From Planococcus liqunii (GTDB lineage Bacteria > Bacillota > Bacilli > Bacillales_A > Planococcaceae): DNA of 64,000 nucleotides. The notes beneath the pieces are model-generated. The model made no database searches. It had not been told where the DNA came from and saw only the letters and a program-made list of their open reading frames with translations. Every line of letters begins with the position of its first letter. Position 1 is the stretch's first letter. This document shows positions 1 through 8,590 of the stretch, one piece after another. The position numbers and the translations under genes are program-made. The DNA is taken from assembly GCF_030413595.1 (NCBI RefSeq), contig NZ_CP129238.1:1922001-1986000 (forward strand), read 5' to 3'.

Positions 1-332
1 AAAAATGTTTTGCTAATTGGTAAAAAAATACTGTAAAGAAAAACTCATCAATTCTTAGGAAAAAATATCTAATATTAGATATAATTAGTACTTATTACAT
101 TTTAAATCATTTTTCTCTAAATTACTAATTTTCATGTAAATTAGATTTTTAATTAATTCCTATTCACTTTCTCATAAAATGATTATATTATTCATCGTTA
201 GAATTATTAGCAAGAGAAAAAGTTAAATTATAACAGTTCTTAACAATACCAGACGTTTAGAAAGAAAATTTATATGTTGCAATTTTTTTATTAAACTTTG
301 AATGGAGAGAGTAAAATAACTTGTTGAATTAA
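1..332. other. AT-rich stretch without a recognisable gene
   Basis: This segment is extremely rich in A and T and contains no open frame that I can relate to a protein. It leads directly into the headless permease remnant that follows, so it is probably decayed or replaced sequence that once held the permease N-terminus. No promoter or hairpin stands out. Confidence 0.5.
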
Positions 333-1094
333 AAAGAAAAACAAATTAAAGATACGTTATATTTACCTTTATTCCCTAATGTTGTTCAGTTAAGTGTACT
401 TTCTACAAAGCACAAGTTAAAAGTCGGCGACACCTTAGAAATTGGCATCTACTCGGATGAAAAGCAACAGGCTGAATATGTGGCGACTATGGAGGTAAGT
501 GCTGTTTCTGACGCAGTTGGCAATGGAGAAGTGCTTTTTGATTGGCAGGCGAAGGCGTTAAATACTTCTTCTACTAACTTTAATAAAGCGTATGTAAATG
601 CAATTGATGAATCAGTAACCAAGAGTTCTCTTGAAAGCCTAACCAGTATGTATCCTGAACTCACAGTCAATACGCATGCTGCGTCAATTGAAGAAGCTTC
701 AGACATGTTCGTGCAGCGATGGGCCATCTTCATTTTTGTGCTGATCATACTCATGGCAGGTGTCTTGAATACCCTTTTGAACAATATACTGGCTAAACGA
801 AAAGAGTTTGCTGTACTCCGGACAATCGGAGTCAGACCAATGGGAATCGTGAAAATAATTGTCACGCAAATCTCATTCTATCTTTTGCTCGGACTTGTTT
901 TCGGAACGTTTTGCGGGTTGGTGTTCTCTCTTATTGTTTCATTGATTGATTCTGGCAGGGTAGCCATCGACTTTCCTTTGATGTGGGGAGTAGCAGCGAG
1001 TATGTGGTTTGTTAGCATGTTTATCTTTGTACCCGTAGGATGGGTTATGGAGAATAAGAAAATTAGCACGGAAATTCTAAGTGACAATAAGTAA
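333..1094 (+). pseudogene. FtsX-like ABC permease, C-terminal remnant
   Basis: The frame is open from just after a TAA at 330-332 to the stop at 1094, and it encodes the end of an extracellular domain followed by about three membrane helices typical of the FtsX/MacB permease C-terminus, including LLNNILAKRKEFAVLRTIG, the usual coupling-helix region after the first of these helices. A GTG at 480 gives 204 residues but homologous-looking sequence continues upstream of it (for example VGDTLEIGIYSDEKQQ), so the GTG is not a natural start. The N-terminal membrane helix and most of the ectodomain are missing, and there is no start codon with a ribosome binding site. FtsX-type permeases are normally 400-900 residues, so this is a truncated relic, not a working transporter. 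No cognate ATPase gene is present. Confidence 0.75.
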
Positions 1095-1183
1095 AGAAAA
1101 TTTAAAATGCTGATAAATCAGTTTACATATAAGGAATTACCGGAAGATGTGACCATCAAATAAGAGAATGAACTGTTTAATAA

Positions 1184-1237
1184 AAAAGAGTCTGGCAAAG
1201 CGAGCACTTTAAAAGTGTCGGTATGCCAGGCTCTTTT
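1184..1237 (+). terminator. Rho-independent terminator
   Basis: An inverted repeat pairs AAGAGTCTGGCA with TGCCAGGCTCTTTT around a loop that holds a second small stem (GCACTTTAAAAGTGT). It ends in a T run and lies downstream of the permease remnant, with an A run on the other side so it could act in both directions. Confidence 0.7.
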
Positions 1238-1265
1238 AGTAAGAGGAATCTGTTCTTCCATTCAA

Positions 1266-1554
1266 TTAGTTTAATCGTTCTTCAGCCATTTTATAAATCA
1301 TTTTTTTCGCGTTTCTTAATGGCTACAATCTGGATTACTTAGATAGTTTCCTCAGCTTCTTTGAAAATGATTCGCAGTCCCATCTTCTTGTTTTTCAATT
1401 TGTTGTATTGCGCCGAATTCCCATGAAGGGATTGTTCGGCTTCCATACCTCTTAACCTGATCCGATCCAGCGCTTTATTGACAAAGATCTTTTGGCTGCC
1501 ATCAAGCTGTTTATAGTCTTCCATTGAATACTGTGTCTATTTAAGCTGATACAA
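1266..1554 (-). pseudogene. RelE/ParE-like toxin, decayed
   Basis: Reading the minus strand from a TTG near 1554, the frame gives YQLK, a TAG stop at 1537-1539, then TQYSMEDYKQLDGSQ and a long run resembling RelE/ParE-superfamily toxins (for example KKMGLRIIFKEAEETI), then a TAA directly after ETI, and then VIQIVAIKKREK. A frame change in an A run is needed to reach the closing KMIYKMAEERLN. The order of helices then strands and the basic, short length (about 90 residues) fit the family, but two nonsense codons and one frameshift rule out a functional toxin. It lies just downstream of a decayed antitoxin-like gene on the same strand, the usual antitoxin-then-toxin order. Confidence 0.7.
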
Positions 1555-1579
1555 CGATTATTCCCACTCGTTTTCTTCA

Positions 1580-1813
1580 TTAATGATAGAGGGCAGATGC
1601 GATTGCACCGCGAACTTCCACGTCTGAAAAGGTAGAAGTATTTTCCGTCAGTAGCCTCTTTCCAGCCATCCAATCACCCAGTTGATCGTAAAGTTCTTCT
1701 ATTTCTCTATTCAATGACTCGTATTTTTTGTGTCAGCATAACCCCGGCAACTTTTCCCGGTTAAAGACATACACGCCAGTAGCGTCCTGATCCTCCTTCT
1801 GAAAAGTTTCCAT
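1580..1813 (-). pseudogene. Antitoxin-like partner of the toxin relic, decayed
   Basis: From an ATG at 1811-1813 the minus strand reads METFQKEDQDATGVYVFN, then an internal TGA after the residues LPGLC, then HKKYESLNREIEELYDQLGD and a further acidic helical stretch ending in ALYH and TAA. The charged helical sequence, the small size (about 77 codons) and its place before the toxin relic suggest the antitoxin of a type II toxin-antitoxin pair, but I do not recognise a DNA-binding motif and the family assignment is inference. The internal stop makes it a pseudogene. Confidence 0.5.
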
Positions 1814-2160
1814 TACAAGGGCTTTTATTTTTTATAAATTAAGTGAATGTTAGTTGTTTTAAAACTTAAAATTTTTAAACGGTTTTGCTCAATAGGATTT
1901 CCACTTTTATTTGAGGATTCTCTCTTCTAGGAGGTCATGTTTGAAATCTCCAATCGTTTTTTATTATATTAATACCTTTCAATTTTTTTATATTAATTTA
2001 TTTGTTTCAAAGTAAAAATTTTCACTTAATTTTCATTAAGTTCCTATATTATAGAAATATATAGAACTTGCTTGTAAGCGCAAAGATGTAGACGACTTGA
2101 AAGCGATGTCTAAAAACATTTATATCAAAAACTTTTTTAAGAGAGAAGAGGCGAAGGTTC

Positions 2161-3432
2161 ATGAAAAAAATCTTAATACTTGGTGGATATACACATATGA
2201 TTGATGTGGTAAAAACAGCTAAACGACTAGGGATGTATACGATTGTGGCAGACCGGGATGTCGGTTCTCCGGCGAAAGCCTATGCCGACCAATCCTATGA
2301 CGTGAGCACTTCGGATATTGACAGGTTGGCGGAAATTGCGGAAGCGGAAGCGATTGATGGCGTTTTCAATGGATTTGATGACATCAACACTTGGCATGCT
2401 CTTGCCTTAAGCAAACGGCTAAGCTTGCCATTTTATGCGACAGAAGAACAGCTGGAAATCTGCTCGAACAAAGATCGGTTCAAGGAATATTGCCGCGACT
2501 ACGGCATACCGGTCATCGAAGAATACAACGTGGATGAAAACTTAAAGGACGAAGATTTGTCGAAATTAACGTTTCCTGTCATCGTCAAACCGGTGGACAG
2601 TTACGCTAGCCAGGGGATCACGGTCTGCTATTCAGCCGAGGAACTAAAGGAAGGCTATAAGAAGGCAGCCGATTATTCAAAGTCGGAGAAAGTCATTGTG
2701 GAACGATTTATTGATAACCCGTATGGCGTCATGATGTTTTATACGGTCCGTAACGGCAGCGTCGTCTTAAGTGCAATGACGGACCGCTACGTACATAAAC
2801 AATATCAGGAGCATCCGCCTTTGCCGACAGCAACGATTTTCCCTTCACAACATTTAGATCTTTATCTTGAGGTACTGGATCAAAAAGTCCGAACCATGCT
2901 CAGAGAGATGAAAATCGAAAATGGCGTCCTTTTTATCCAATCTCTCTTTGAAGACGGCGAATTTTATTTCTATGAAATGGGCTTCCGGCTTAGCGGCACC
3001 CAGTATTACACCATCGTTGAAAAGCAGACAGGCATCAATTTATTGGAAATGATGCTGGATTATTCAACCGGTGGAAACCTGGATCAATACGCTACCGAAA
3101 AATACGACAATGGCTATACGGCGTTTCCTGCCTGCAACCTTTCCATTCTGCTGGACAAAGGCACCATAAAAGAAATCATCGGGCTTGAAAAGATTAAAGC
3201 AATGCCCGCCGTCCTTTCCTATATCCCCGTCAATGGTGAAGGAGACGAGGTCGAGATTACTGGCACGTATGCACAGATGCTTGGCCGGTTTAACATTGCA
3301 GCAGACAGTCCAGAACAATTTGATAAGACGATCAGGGAAATAAACGATTCCCTGCACGTCCTTTCCACCAAAGGGGAAGAGATGATTCTTGCCAAATATG
3401 TTCCTGCAGATGCAGAACTATCCATTGATTGA
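2161..3432 (+). CDS. ATP-grasp domain carboxylate-amine ligase-like protein
   Basis: The 423-residue product starts with a Rossmann-like pre-ATP-grasp domain (ILILGGYTHMIDVV at residues 4-17, FNGFDDINTWHAL near 75) and continues into an ATP-grasp fold: the nucleotide lysine is in FPVIVKPVDSYASQGIT (about residues 138-154) and the metal-binding region is in YFYEMGFRLSG (about 270). This family joins a carboxylate to an amine or thiol through an acyl phosphate; the closest relatives in layout are PurK, CarB-like and peptide-ligating enzymes. The substrate cannot be told from sequence and no pathway neighbours are present. The ATG is preceded by GAGAGAAGAGGCG. The gene stands alone. A second, broken copy of its 3' end is present at about 6.7 kb, so the gene or its relative was once duplicated here. 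Confidence 0.8.
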   Translation: MKKILILGGYTHMIDVVKTAKRLGMYTIVADRDVGSPAKAYADQSYDVSTSDIDRLAEIAEAEAIDGVFNGFDDINTWHALALSKRLSLPFYATEEQLEICSNKDRFKEYCRDYGIPVIEEYNVDENLKDEDLSKLTFPVIVKPVDSYASQGITVCYSAEELKEGYKKAADYSKSEKVIVERFIDNPYGVMMFYTVRNGSVVLSAMTDRYVHKQYQEHPPLPTATIFPSQHLDLYLEVLDQKVRTMLREMKIENGVLFIQSLFEDGEFYFYEMGFRLSGTQYYTIVEKQTGINLLEMMLDYSTGGNLDQYATEKYDNGYTAFPACNLSILLDKGTIKEIIGLEKIKAMPAVLSYIPVNGEGDEVEITGTYAQMLGRFNIAADSPEQFDKTIREINDSLHVLSTKGEEMILAKYVPADAELSID

Positions 3433-3912
3433 CTGGATATCGCCGGTATAAAGGAACACTAATTTCTCTTTTGCATAAAAATGAAAGGGCAAAGGTTAGT
3501 TACGAACCCATTGTTTTTTCTGGATTTTAAACATATACCTATTTCTCTTATGGTTCTAACGAAATCGAAATATACTTAGGTTTCAATGAGGATGGCATTT
3601 AAAGACTTTGAATTACATGACATTAGGTGATTGGAAGAAACTCTTGCAGGAGTTTCTTTTTTCTTTGGCTCGTATTTACAAGTGACTACGAACGACCTTG
3701 TCTGGATATCTTTAGAGCTCTTCTTTTCAGGGAGGGATTTTTTCATAGAGGACTTCAGCTGCTTGATCAGAGGAAGGCACAATTTAAAGGAGATGCTCAC
3801 CGGCTTCTATCCAACCCCTATGCCTGTATGCCATTTAAAAATAGAAAGCTGCAATTGTTTTTTATTCGAACAACAGGACAAAGACAGAGAAGATTGATTA
3901 TTAATGATAGAG
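3433..3912. other. Intergenic region with one hairpin and no supported gene
   Basis: About 480 bases lie between the ATP-grasp gene and the terminator of the usp gene. A short hairpin, GAAACTC-TTGCAG-GAGTTTC followed by a T run at 3637-3663, looks like a terminator for the ATP-grasp transcript. Open frames exist on both strands (for example 3631-3897) but the start of that one lies inside the hairpin, has no ribosome binding site, and the product is not recognisable. Confidence 0.5.
3637..3663 (+). terminator. Rho-independent terminator
   Basis: A seven-base stem (GAAACTC/GAGTTTC) with a six-base loop is followed by TTTTTTC. It is 200 bases beyond the ATP-grasp stop codon and is the first plausible terminator for it. 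Confidence 0.6.
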
Positions 3913-3957
3913 AAAAGCCCGATCAACTTGAAAGCTAAGTAAATCAGGCTTTGTTTT
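3913..3957 (-). terminator. Terminator for the kimA-usp transcript
   Basis: On the minus strand AAAGCCTGAT pairs, with one mismatch, with GATCGGGCTTT and is followed by TTCTCT; on the plus strand the mirror arm is followed by GTTTT. It sits 31 bases beyond the stop of the universal stress protein gene, so it most likely ends that transcript and may work in both directions. Confidence 0.65.
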
Positions 3958-3987
3958 AAAATCTGGAGATGCAAATCAGAGTTCTTG

Positions 3988-4467
3988 TTAAAGTTCAGTC
4001 TTTATTTGTCCTTCTGCTTTTTCTGAATCACCCTTTCGAACGACTAAAACATCACAAGAACTGCTGCGTACAATATGCTCAGACACACTCCCCATAAAAA
4101 AATGTTCCAAGGCATTCAAGCCTTGCGCTCCGCAAACAATCAAGTCAGCGTTCACCCGTTTTGCATACTCATGTGAAATAACCGTTTTAGGGGAACCTGG
4201 AGCGACAAACGTCTTTACTTCAAGAACACCGGTTTCTAGAGCTTCTTTTTTATAATCCTCAAGCAGCTCTTTCCCATACTCAGTGAATGCATTAGTGGGG
4301 TCGGGGATACGTTTTGTCATAACCATTGAGGAGCGGGTATCCACCACATAAATCAGATTCAATACAGCATTATTTCGTTTGGCTATTTCAACCGACTTCC
4401 TGAATGCATAGTGGGCTCCATCTGAGCCATCAACCGCTATGAGAATTTGCTTGTATTTAAGTGTCAT
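3988..4467 (-). CDS. Universal stress protein (UspA family)
   Basis: The product of about 159 residues has the single-domain Usp layout: the N-terminal strand and loop YKQILIAVDGSDGAHYAF, and the C-terminal nucleotide-binding signature in GAQGLNALEHFFMGSVSEHI, which matches G-2x-G-9x-G-S/T of ATP-binding Usps, ending in a strand CDVLVV. Such proteins bind ATP or AMP and modulate stress responses and, in several bacteria, ion transporters. ATG at 4467 is chosen because GGAGG lies six bases before it; the TTG just upstream would be too close. The gene begins 73 bases after kimA on the same strand with no terminator between, so the two are probably co-transcribed, and the stress protein may tune potassium uptake (inference). 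Confidence 0.9.
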   Translation of the reverse strand: MTLKYKQILIAVDGSDGAHYAFRKSVEIAKRNNAVLNLIYVVDTRSSMVMTKRIPDPTNAFTEYGKELLEDYKKEALETGVLEVKTFVAPGSPKTVISHEYAKRVNADLIVCGAQGLNALEHFFMGSVSEHIVRSSSCDVLVVRKGDSEKAEGQIKTEL

Positions 4468-4539
4468 CAATTACCTCCTCCTATTCTGGTGAGTGTGAAT
4501 ATGTTAAAGGTTTTCTCTATAAGTTCAGTTTTTCCTTCT

Positions 4540-6366
4540 TTATTTTTTCAAGTGAAAGGGAACGGTGGTGACAATGACATTTTTCCGGTACAGCAGAGTG
4601 GTGCGAATCAGCAAGCCGGATTGGTTATGCAGAAAGTTGTGCCAGCCTTTTTGCGGGATGAATTGCGGAATGAGGACGGTCACCTGGTAATTGGCTTCTT
4701 TGGCTTTCCGTTCCACTGAATCCACAAACCGATTCAAGGGGATGGAGATACTTCGGTAGGGCGAGAAAAGCGTAACCAATCGGACATCCGGATGCCATTT
4801 TGCCCATTTTTCCTCAATTTTTTTCTCATCCTCCCGCTCAAAGGGAATGTAGACGGCGATGATTTGGTCGGCTGAAAGCGAACGGGCATAGTTGATGGAG
4901 TGTTCGACGACCTGTGTGATGCCGGCAATCGGGATGATGAAGACATTGCCTTCGATGGGTACTGCAGCCGCTTTGTCTTGAACCCGCAATTGGTCCGCGA
5001 CGGCGTCGTAATGCTTCTTAATGCGGTAGAACAGAAAAATGATGGCGGGCAGAAAAACCAGCACGGGCCAGACTTGGGTGAATTTCGTTAAAAAGAATAC
5101 CACGGTCACCGTCAAGCTGATCAAGGCCCCCGTTGCGTTAATGAATAGCTTCGCTTGCCAGCCTTTCGGCTTTTCCCGGAGCCATTTCACAATCATGCCG
5201 CTCTGTGACAGGGTAAAGGGTATGAAAACACCTACGGCATACAACGGAATCAATTGTTCGGTATGGCCGTTGAATGCCACAATCAACAAAATAGAGGCGA
5301 ATCCCAAAATGACGATGCCATTGGAATAGCCCAATCGGTCACCCCGAACTGTAAACATCCGCGGGATGAATTTGTCTTTCGCCAAGTTGACAGCCAGCAG
5401 CGGGAAGGCAGAATAGCCGGTATTGGCTGCCAGGATCAAAATCAATGCGGTGGTCCCCTGCACGAAGTAGTACAGGACGTTCCGGCCGAACGTTTCTTCG
5501 GCGATGAGTGACACGACCGTCGCTTCTGCTTGGGGCACGATGCCGTAATAATAAGCCAGAAAGACGATGCCTGAAAACATGGTGGCTAACAGAATGCCCA
5601 TGGCTGTCAGCGTTTTCGCGGCGTTGGAGGAAGCCGGTTCCTTGAAGTTCGGGATGGCATTGGAAATCGCTTCAACGCCGGTAAGGGCTGAACTACCGGA
5701 GGCAAAGGCCCGCAGCAGCAGAAACAAGCTGATTCCGGCGATCGGCGTGCCAACCGGCGTATGCAGATCCGAAGAAACGGTGCCGGTCAGGATATTGAAT
5801 AGGCCAACCCCGATTAAGAGAAACAAAGCTAGTACAAACAGGTAAACAGGATAGGCCAAAATCGAAGCAGATTCGGTTACCCCCCGCAGATTCAATATCG
5901 TCAGAAGGATAACGAATGTCACCGCGATGGCCACATTGTGGTCATGCAAGGCCGGAAACGCAGAGGTGATGGCATCGGTACCAGCCGACACACTGACGGC
6001 CACCGTCAGAATGTAATCCACCAGCAACGAGCCCCCGGCCAGCAATCCGGGATTGATGCCGAGATTTTCCTTGGACACGATGTAAGCGCCTCCGCCGTGC
6101 GGATAGGCATAGATGATTTGACGATAAGACAAGATGAGCGCCGTCAGCAGGAACAACACCGCAGCGGCAATGGGAATCGAATACCAAAACGCGGTGGCAC
6201 TCACGGTAATCAATACAAGGAGGATTTGTTCCGGACCATAGGCGACGGAAGAAAGGGCGTCTGAAGAAAGAATCGCCAACGCCTTCTTTTTGTTGAGCTT
6301 CTGTTCTCCCAGCTGATCCGATTTTAATGGACGGCCAATTAGTAGCTGTTTAAGAAAATTGAACAT
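4540..6366 (-). CDS. kimA: KimA (YdaO)-type high-affinity potassium importer
   Basis: The product of about 608 residues closely follows Bacillus subtilis KimA as I recall it: a start MFNFLKQLLIGRPLKS, the KUP/APC core beginning with ALSSVAYGPEQIL and PHGGGAYIVSKENLG, about twelve membrane helices up to residue 450, and a cytosolic C-terminal domain (about 470-600) containing IPIAGITQVVEHSINYARSL and ending PFHLKK. KimA is a proton-potassium symporter inhibited by c-di-AMP. An ATG at 6376 would add four residues, but ATG at 6364-6366 has GGTGGAG before it and matches the B. subtilis start. I see no c-di-AMP riboswitch in its own leader on the minus strand, although half of one lies on the opposite strand about 250 bases upstream. 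Confidence 0.92.
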   Translation of the reverse strand: MFNFLKQLLIGRPLKSDQLGEQKLNKKKALAILSSDALSSVAYGPEQILLVLITVSATAFWYSIPIAAAVLFLLTALILSYRQIIYAYPHGGGAYIVSKENLGINPGLLAGGSLLVDYILTVAVSVSAGTDAITSAFPALHDHNVAIAVTFVILLTILNLRGVTESASILAYPVYLFVLALFLLIGVGLFNILTGTVSSDLHTPVGTPIAGISLFLLLRAFASGSSALTGVEAISNAIPNFKEPASSNAAKTLTAMGILLATMFSGIVFLAYYYGIVPQAEATVVSLIAEETFGRNVLYYFVQGTTALILILAANTGYSAFPLLAVNLAKDKFIPRMFTVRGDRLGYSNGIVILGFASILLIVAFNGHTEQLIPLYAVGVFIPFTLSQSGMIVKWLREKPKGWQAKLFINATGALISLTVTVVFFLTKFTQVWPVLVFLPAIIFLFYRIKKHYDAVADQLRVQDKAAAVPIEGNVFIIPIAGITQVVEHSINYARSLSADQIIAVYIPFEREDEKKIEEKWAKWHPDVRLVTLFSPYRSISIPLNRFVDSVERKAKEANYQVTVLIPQFIPQKGWHNFLHNQSGLLIRTTLLYRKNVIVTTVPFHLKK

Positions 6367-6378
6367 GGACTCCACCAT

Positions 6379-6620
6379 CCCTAAAGTACGGCTTTTGATA
6401 AATCAAGCATAGTCCGATTTCCTTAAAAAGCAAGTGGAAAATCGATGAGGAAAGAAAGGCCGGAAAATGGTTTAAGGAAAGGCGGCATCAACCGACATTG
6501 AGTTTAGTGATTCATAAAACGACACGAATTTTAGCCACTTTTTACCTGCACTAAAAAAGATCGACATCCTTCAAGAATAGGCGTAATTTAGATTTGTCCA
6601 AAATATAAAAACCTACCTTT
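6379..6620. other. kimA leader and upstream region
   Basis: This stretch runs from the kimA start to the edge of the orphan riboswitch half. On the minus strand, where the kimA leader would be, I could not find the conserved GGGGA-CC and GGGGTTAATC elements of a ydaO-type riboswitch, nor a clear terminator hairpin. No gene is visible. Confidence 0.4.
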
Positions 6621-6704
6621 TAATCGCTGAATCAATTTGAACGGGGGACCTTCAATCGCTGAACCCCCTTTTCATCCGGGGGTTAATCTTACTTAGTGAG
6701 AGGG
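6621..6704 (+). promoter_or_regulatory. 5' half of a ydaO-type (c-di-AMP) riboswitch, orphan
   Basis: The plus strand carries, in the right order, the conserved blocks of the ydaO-yuaA aptamer: CGCTGAATC, then ACGGGGGACC, a stem CCCCC/GGGGG, GGGGGTTAATCTTAC, a small stem CTTAC-TTA-GTGAG and AGGGG. Known aptamers read GCCGAATCC, ACGGAGGAACC, GGGGTTAATCTGC and a stem followed by TAGGG. The second half, with the CCCGACAGCTAAC block and the closing strand, is missing: the sequence instead passes into a copy of the ATP-grasp 3' end. No gene follows on this strand. A truncated aptamer cannot form the ligand pocket, so this is likely a relic. Confidence 0.6.
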
Positions 6705-6750
6705 GAAGAGATGATTCTTGCTAAATCTATTCCTGCAGTAAGTAATAGAG
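6701..6750 (+). pseudogene. Relic of an ATP-grasp gene 3' end
   Basis: Read in frame, this stretch encodes RGEEMILAKSIPAVSN, which matches the last residues of the ATP-grasp protein at 3370-3430 (KGEEMILAKYVPADAE). The DNA is also nearly the same (AGGGGAAGAGATGATTCTTG in both). It has no start, and the frame runs into GGGATAC and soon stops. It must be the tail of a lost paralogue or of a partial duplication. Its 5' edge coincides with AGGGG at the end of the riboswitch half. Confidence 0.7.
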
Positions 6751-6978
6751 GGATACATTAACTGACTAATTTCTGCAGTGGAATTGGCAAGGGGGTGTTG
6801 GCCGGTTTTAAACAATTTAACTATTTTTCGGAATTCATATTCTAATTCAGAATCAGGCTGTGAATAATGCTTCAGTTGTTTTGTGTTTTCCATGTACCAC
6901 TATAGGGAATGATTTTATGATTAGGAATTTAAAACTTCCGCAGATAACTTTTCTACTCAAATGAGTAATTAGAAAACT
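6751..6978. other. Intergenic region, nothing supported
   Basis: An open frame of 66 codons exists on the minus strand (6693-6893) but it overlaps the gene relic, has no ribosome binding site and gives no recognisable product. No other feature is seen. Confidence 0.4.
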
Positions 6979-6980
6979 GA

Positions 6981-7026
6981 CGGAGACTGCAAAACGCCTC
7001 ACACATTAATGTGTGAAGCGTTTTTT
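6981..7026 (+). terminator. Rho-independent terminator
   Basis: The stem AACGC.TCACACA/TGTGTGA.GCGTT surrounds TTAA and is followed by TTTTT. It would end transcription coming from the riboswitch relic side. No intact gene now feeds it, which supports the view that a gene was lost from between 6.7 and 6.98 kb. Confidence 0.7.
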
Positions 7027-7090
7027 AAGTTTAACTTCAGTCCTATCATCCCATTTCAGCTACTGTTCTTGTTGGATAAACAGCGCCTTC

Positions 7091-7121
7091 ATAATGTCAC
7101 TTATCTCAGAAATGACATTAG
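7091..7121. repeat. Inverted repeat between terminator and mntH
   Basis: TAATGTCA and TGACATTA flank a 13-base spacer. It lies downstream of mntH and has no T run, so it could be a weak transcription end or a relic operator. The rest of the 7027-7269 gap shows nothing. Confidence 0.35.
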
Positions 7122-7269
7122 TAAAAGCGGTGTGAACTGCAGCGTATCTTGGCAAATCTAATAACAGTATCATTTTATTTAATAACCATCCATTTTGTGT
7201 CTAAGTGTTAAACAGTTTTTTCTCTCTTGCAAATAAATAATCCGGATTTTTATTGAAAGCAAGTCGCTT

Positions 7270-8553
7270 TTAAAATAGTATTTGGAGCGTTTGAAACAAT
7301 AGGAACAAATTCAGCACAATAATTACTACAGCTACGGACCAAGCAAGGAACTTAGTCAGCCAATGGTTCACTAAGCTACCCATAATTTTTCGGTTACTGG
7401 TGAAAATGATCAGGGGAACCAAGGCAAAGGGGATGCCGAAAGACAGGATGACTTGGCTTAATACCAACGCAGCTGTCGGATTGACGCCCAACGCGATAAT
7501 GGCCAGCGGCGGAATCATCGTAATGGCTCTTCTCACATAAAGCGGGATTCGGCGTTTGATATACCCCTGCATGATGATGTCGCCAGTTTTTGTCCCAACA
7601 GAAGAACTTGCCAATCCGGACGCCAGCAAGGCAACCCCAAACAAGATGGCGGAAAACGGGCCGATGATCTCGCCAAATTGAGTGAAAGCTACATCCAAGT
7701 CTTCGACGGGCAGGCCATTGCCGAAGAAAAGAGATGCCGCAACAATCAGCATACTGGCGTTAACTGCGCCTGCAATGATCATGGCTATCAACACATCAAA
7801 AAATTCATAGCGGAAAATCTGTTTCCGTTCGATTTCCGTTTTCCCGATGACGCGTTTTTGCGTTAGAGCGGAATGCAGGTAGATAGCATGCGGCATAACA
7901 GTGGCCCCGAGGATACCGGCGGCCAACATGACACTATCCACGCCTTGGAATTGAGGTGTGAACAGCCCCTTGAAAATCGAAGACGGTTCCGGCTGCGCAA
8001 AAACCATCTGCAGCCCAAAAGCGAGGACCACAATTAGTACCATTCCCGCAATTCCGGCTTCCAGCTGGCGCACCCCTCTTCGCTGCAACTCCAGAATGGC
8101 AAAAGAACCGACAGCAGCGATCAATGCTGCCGGAAACAACGGAATGCCAAACAAGAGATATAACCCCAAAGCCGCTCCGATAAATTCGGCCAGATCAGTT
8201 GCCATGACGACCAGTTCGCCTTGAATCCATAGACCGAAAGATACCGGTTTGAGCAGATTTTCCCGCGACACTTCCGGAAGATTCAACCCTGTAGCAATGC
8301 CAAGTTTAGCTGATAAAGATTGGATAAGAATGGCCATTAAATTGGATACCAGCACGACCCACAGCAAGAGGTAGCCGTATTTCGAACCCGCCGTGATGTT
8401 CGTTGCAAAATTTCCCGGATCGATGTAAGCAACGCCGGCAATGAAAGCAGGTCCAAGAAAAACCAGTACTTTGTGATGCTGTTTCCGATAAGCGGTGATT
8501 TCCTCGAACGATTTGTATTCGGACTCCACCGGTTTGGCTTTCACCTCTAACAT
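7270..8553 (-). CDS. mntH: Nramp-type divalent metal ion transporter MntH
   Basis: The 427-residue product is a full-length Nramp protein with about eleven membrane helices. The metal-binding motif of the first helix, DPGN, is at residues 45-48 (AYIDPGNFATNITAGS), and the sixth-helix partner MPHAIYLHS is near residue 220; together these carry the Asp, Asn and Met that coordinate Mn2+. The protein takes up manganese, and less well iron, with protons. The ATG at 8551-8553 follows AAGGAGGAGTGAATC. The gene is monocistronic as far as visible. Its upstream region has paired GTTTCCTTT blocks that could be MntR sites. Confidence 0.95.
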   Translation of the reverse strand: MLEVKAKPVESEYKSFEEITAYRKQHHKVLVFLGPAFIAGVAYIDPGNFATNITAGSKYGYLLLWVVLVSNLMAILIQSLSAKLGIATGLNLPEVSRENLLKPVSFGLWIQGELVVMATDLAEFIGAALGLYLLFGIPLFPAALIAAVGSFAILELQRRGVRQLEAGIAGMVLIVVLAFGLQMVFAQPEPSSIFKGLFTPQFQGVDSVMLAAGILGATVMPHAIYLHSALTQKRVIGKTEIERKQIFRYEFFDVLIAMIIAGAVNASMLIVAASLFFGNGLPVEDLDVAFTQFGEIIGPFSAILFGVALLASGLASSSVGTKTGDIIMQGYIKRRIPLYVRRAITMIPPLAIIALGVNPTAALVLSQVILSFGIPFALVPLIIFTSNRKIMGSLVNHWLTKFLAWSVAVVIIVLNLFLLFQTLQILF

Positions 8554-8590
8554 GATTCACTCCTCCTTTTCAGTCTGATGACCATCAATA

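Noticed and set aside
3631-3897. Plus-strand frame of 88 codons after the ATP-grasp gene
   Set aside because: The start lies within a terminator hairpin, there is no ribosome binding site and the product is not recognisable.
6366-6620. c-di-AMP riboswitch in the kimA leader on the minus strand
   Set aside because: The conserved blocks of the aptamer could not be found in the reverse complement; only the plus strand further out carries them.
6693-6893. Minus-strand frame of 66 codons
   Set aside because: It overlaps the ATP-grasp relic on the other strand and lacks a start signal.
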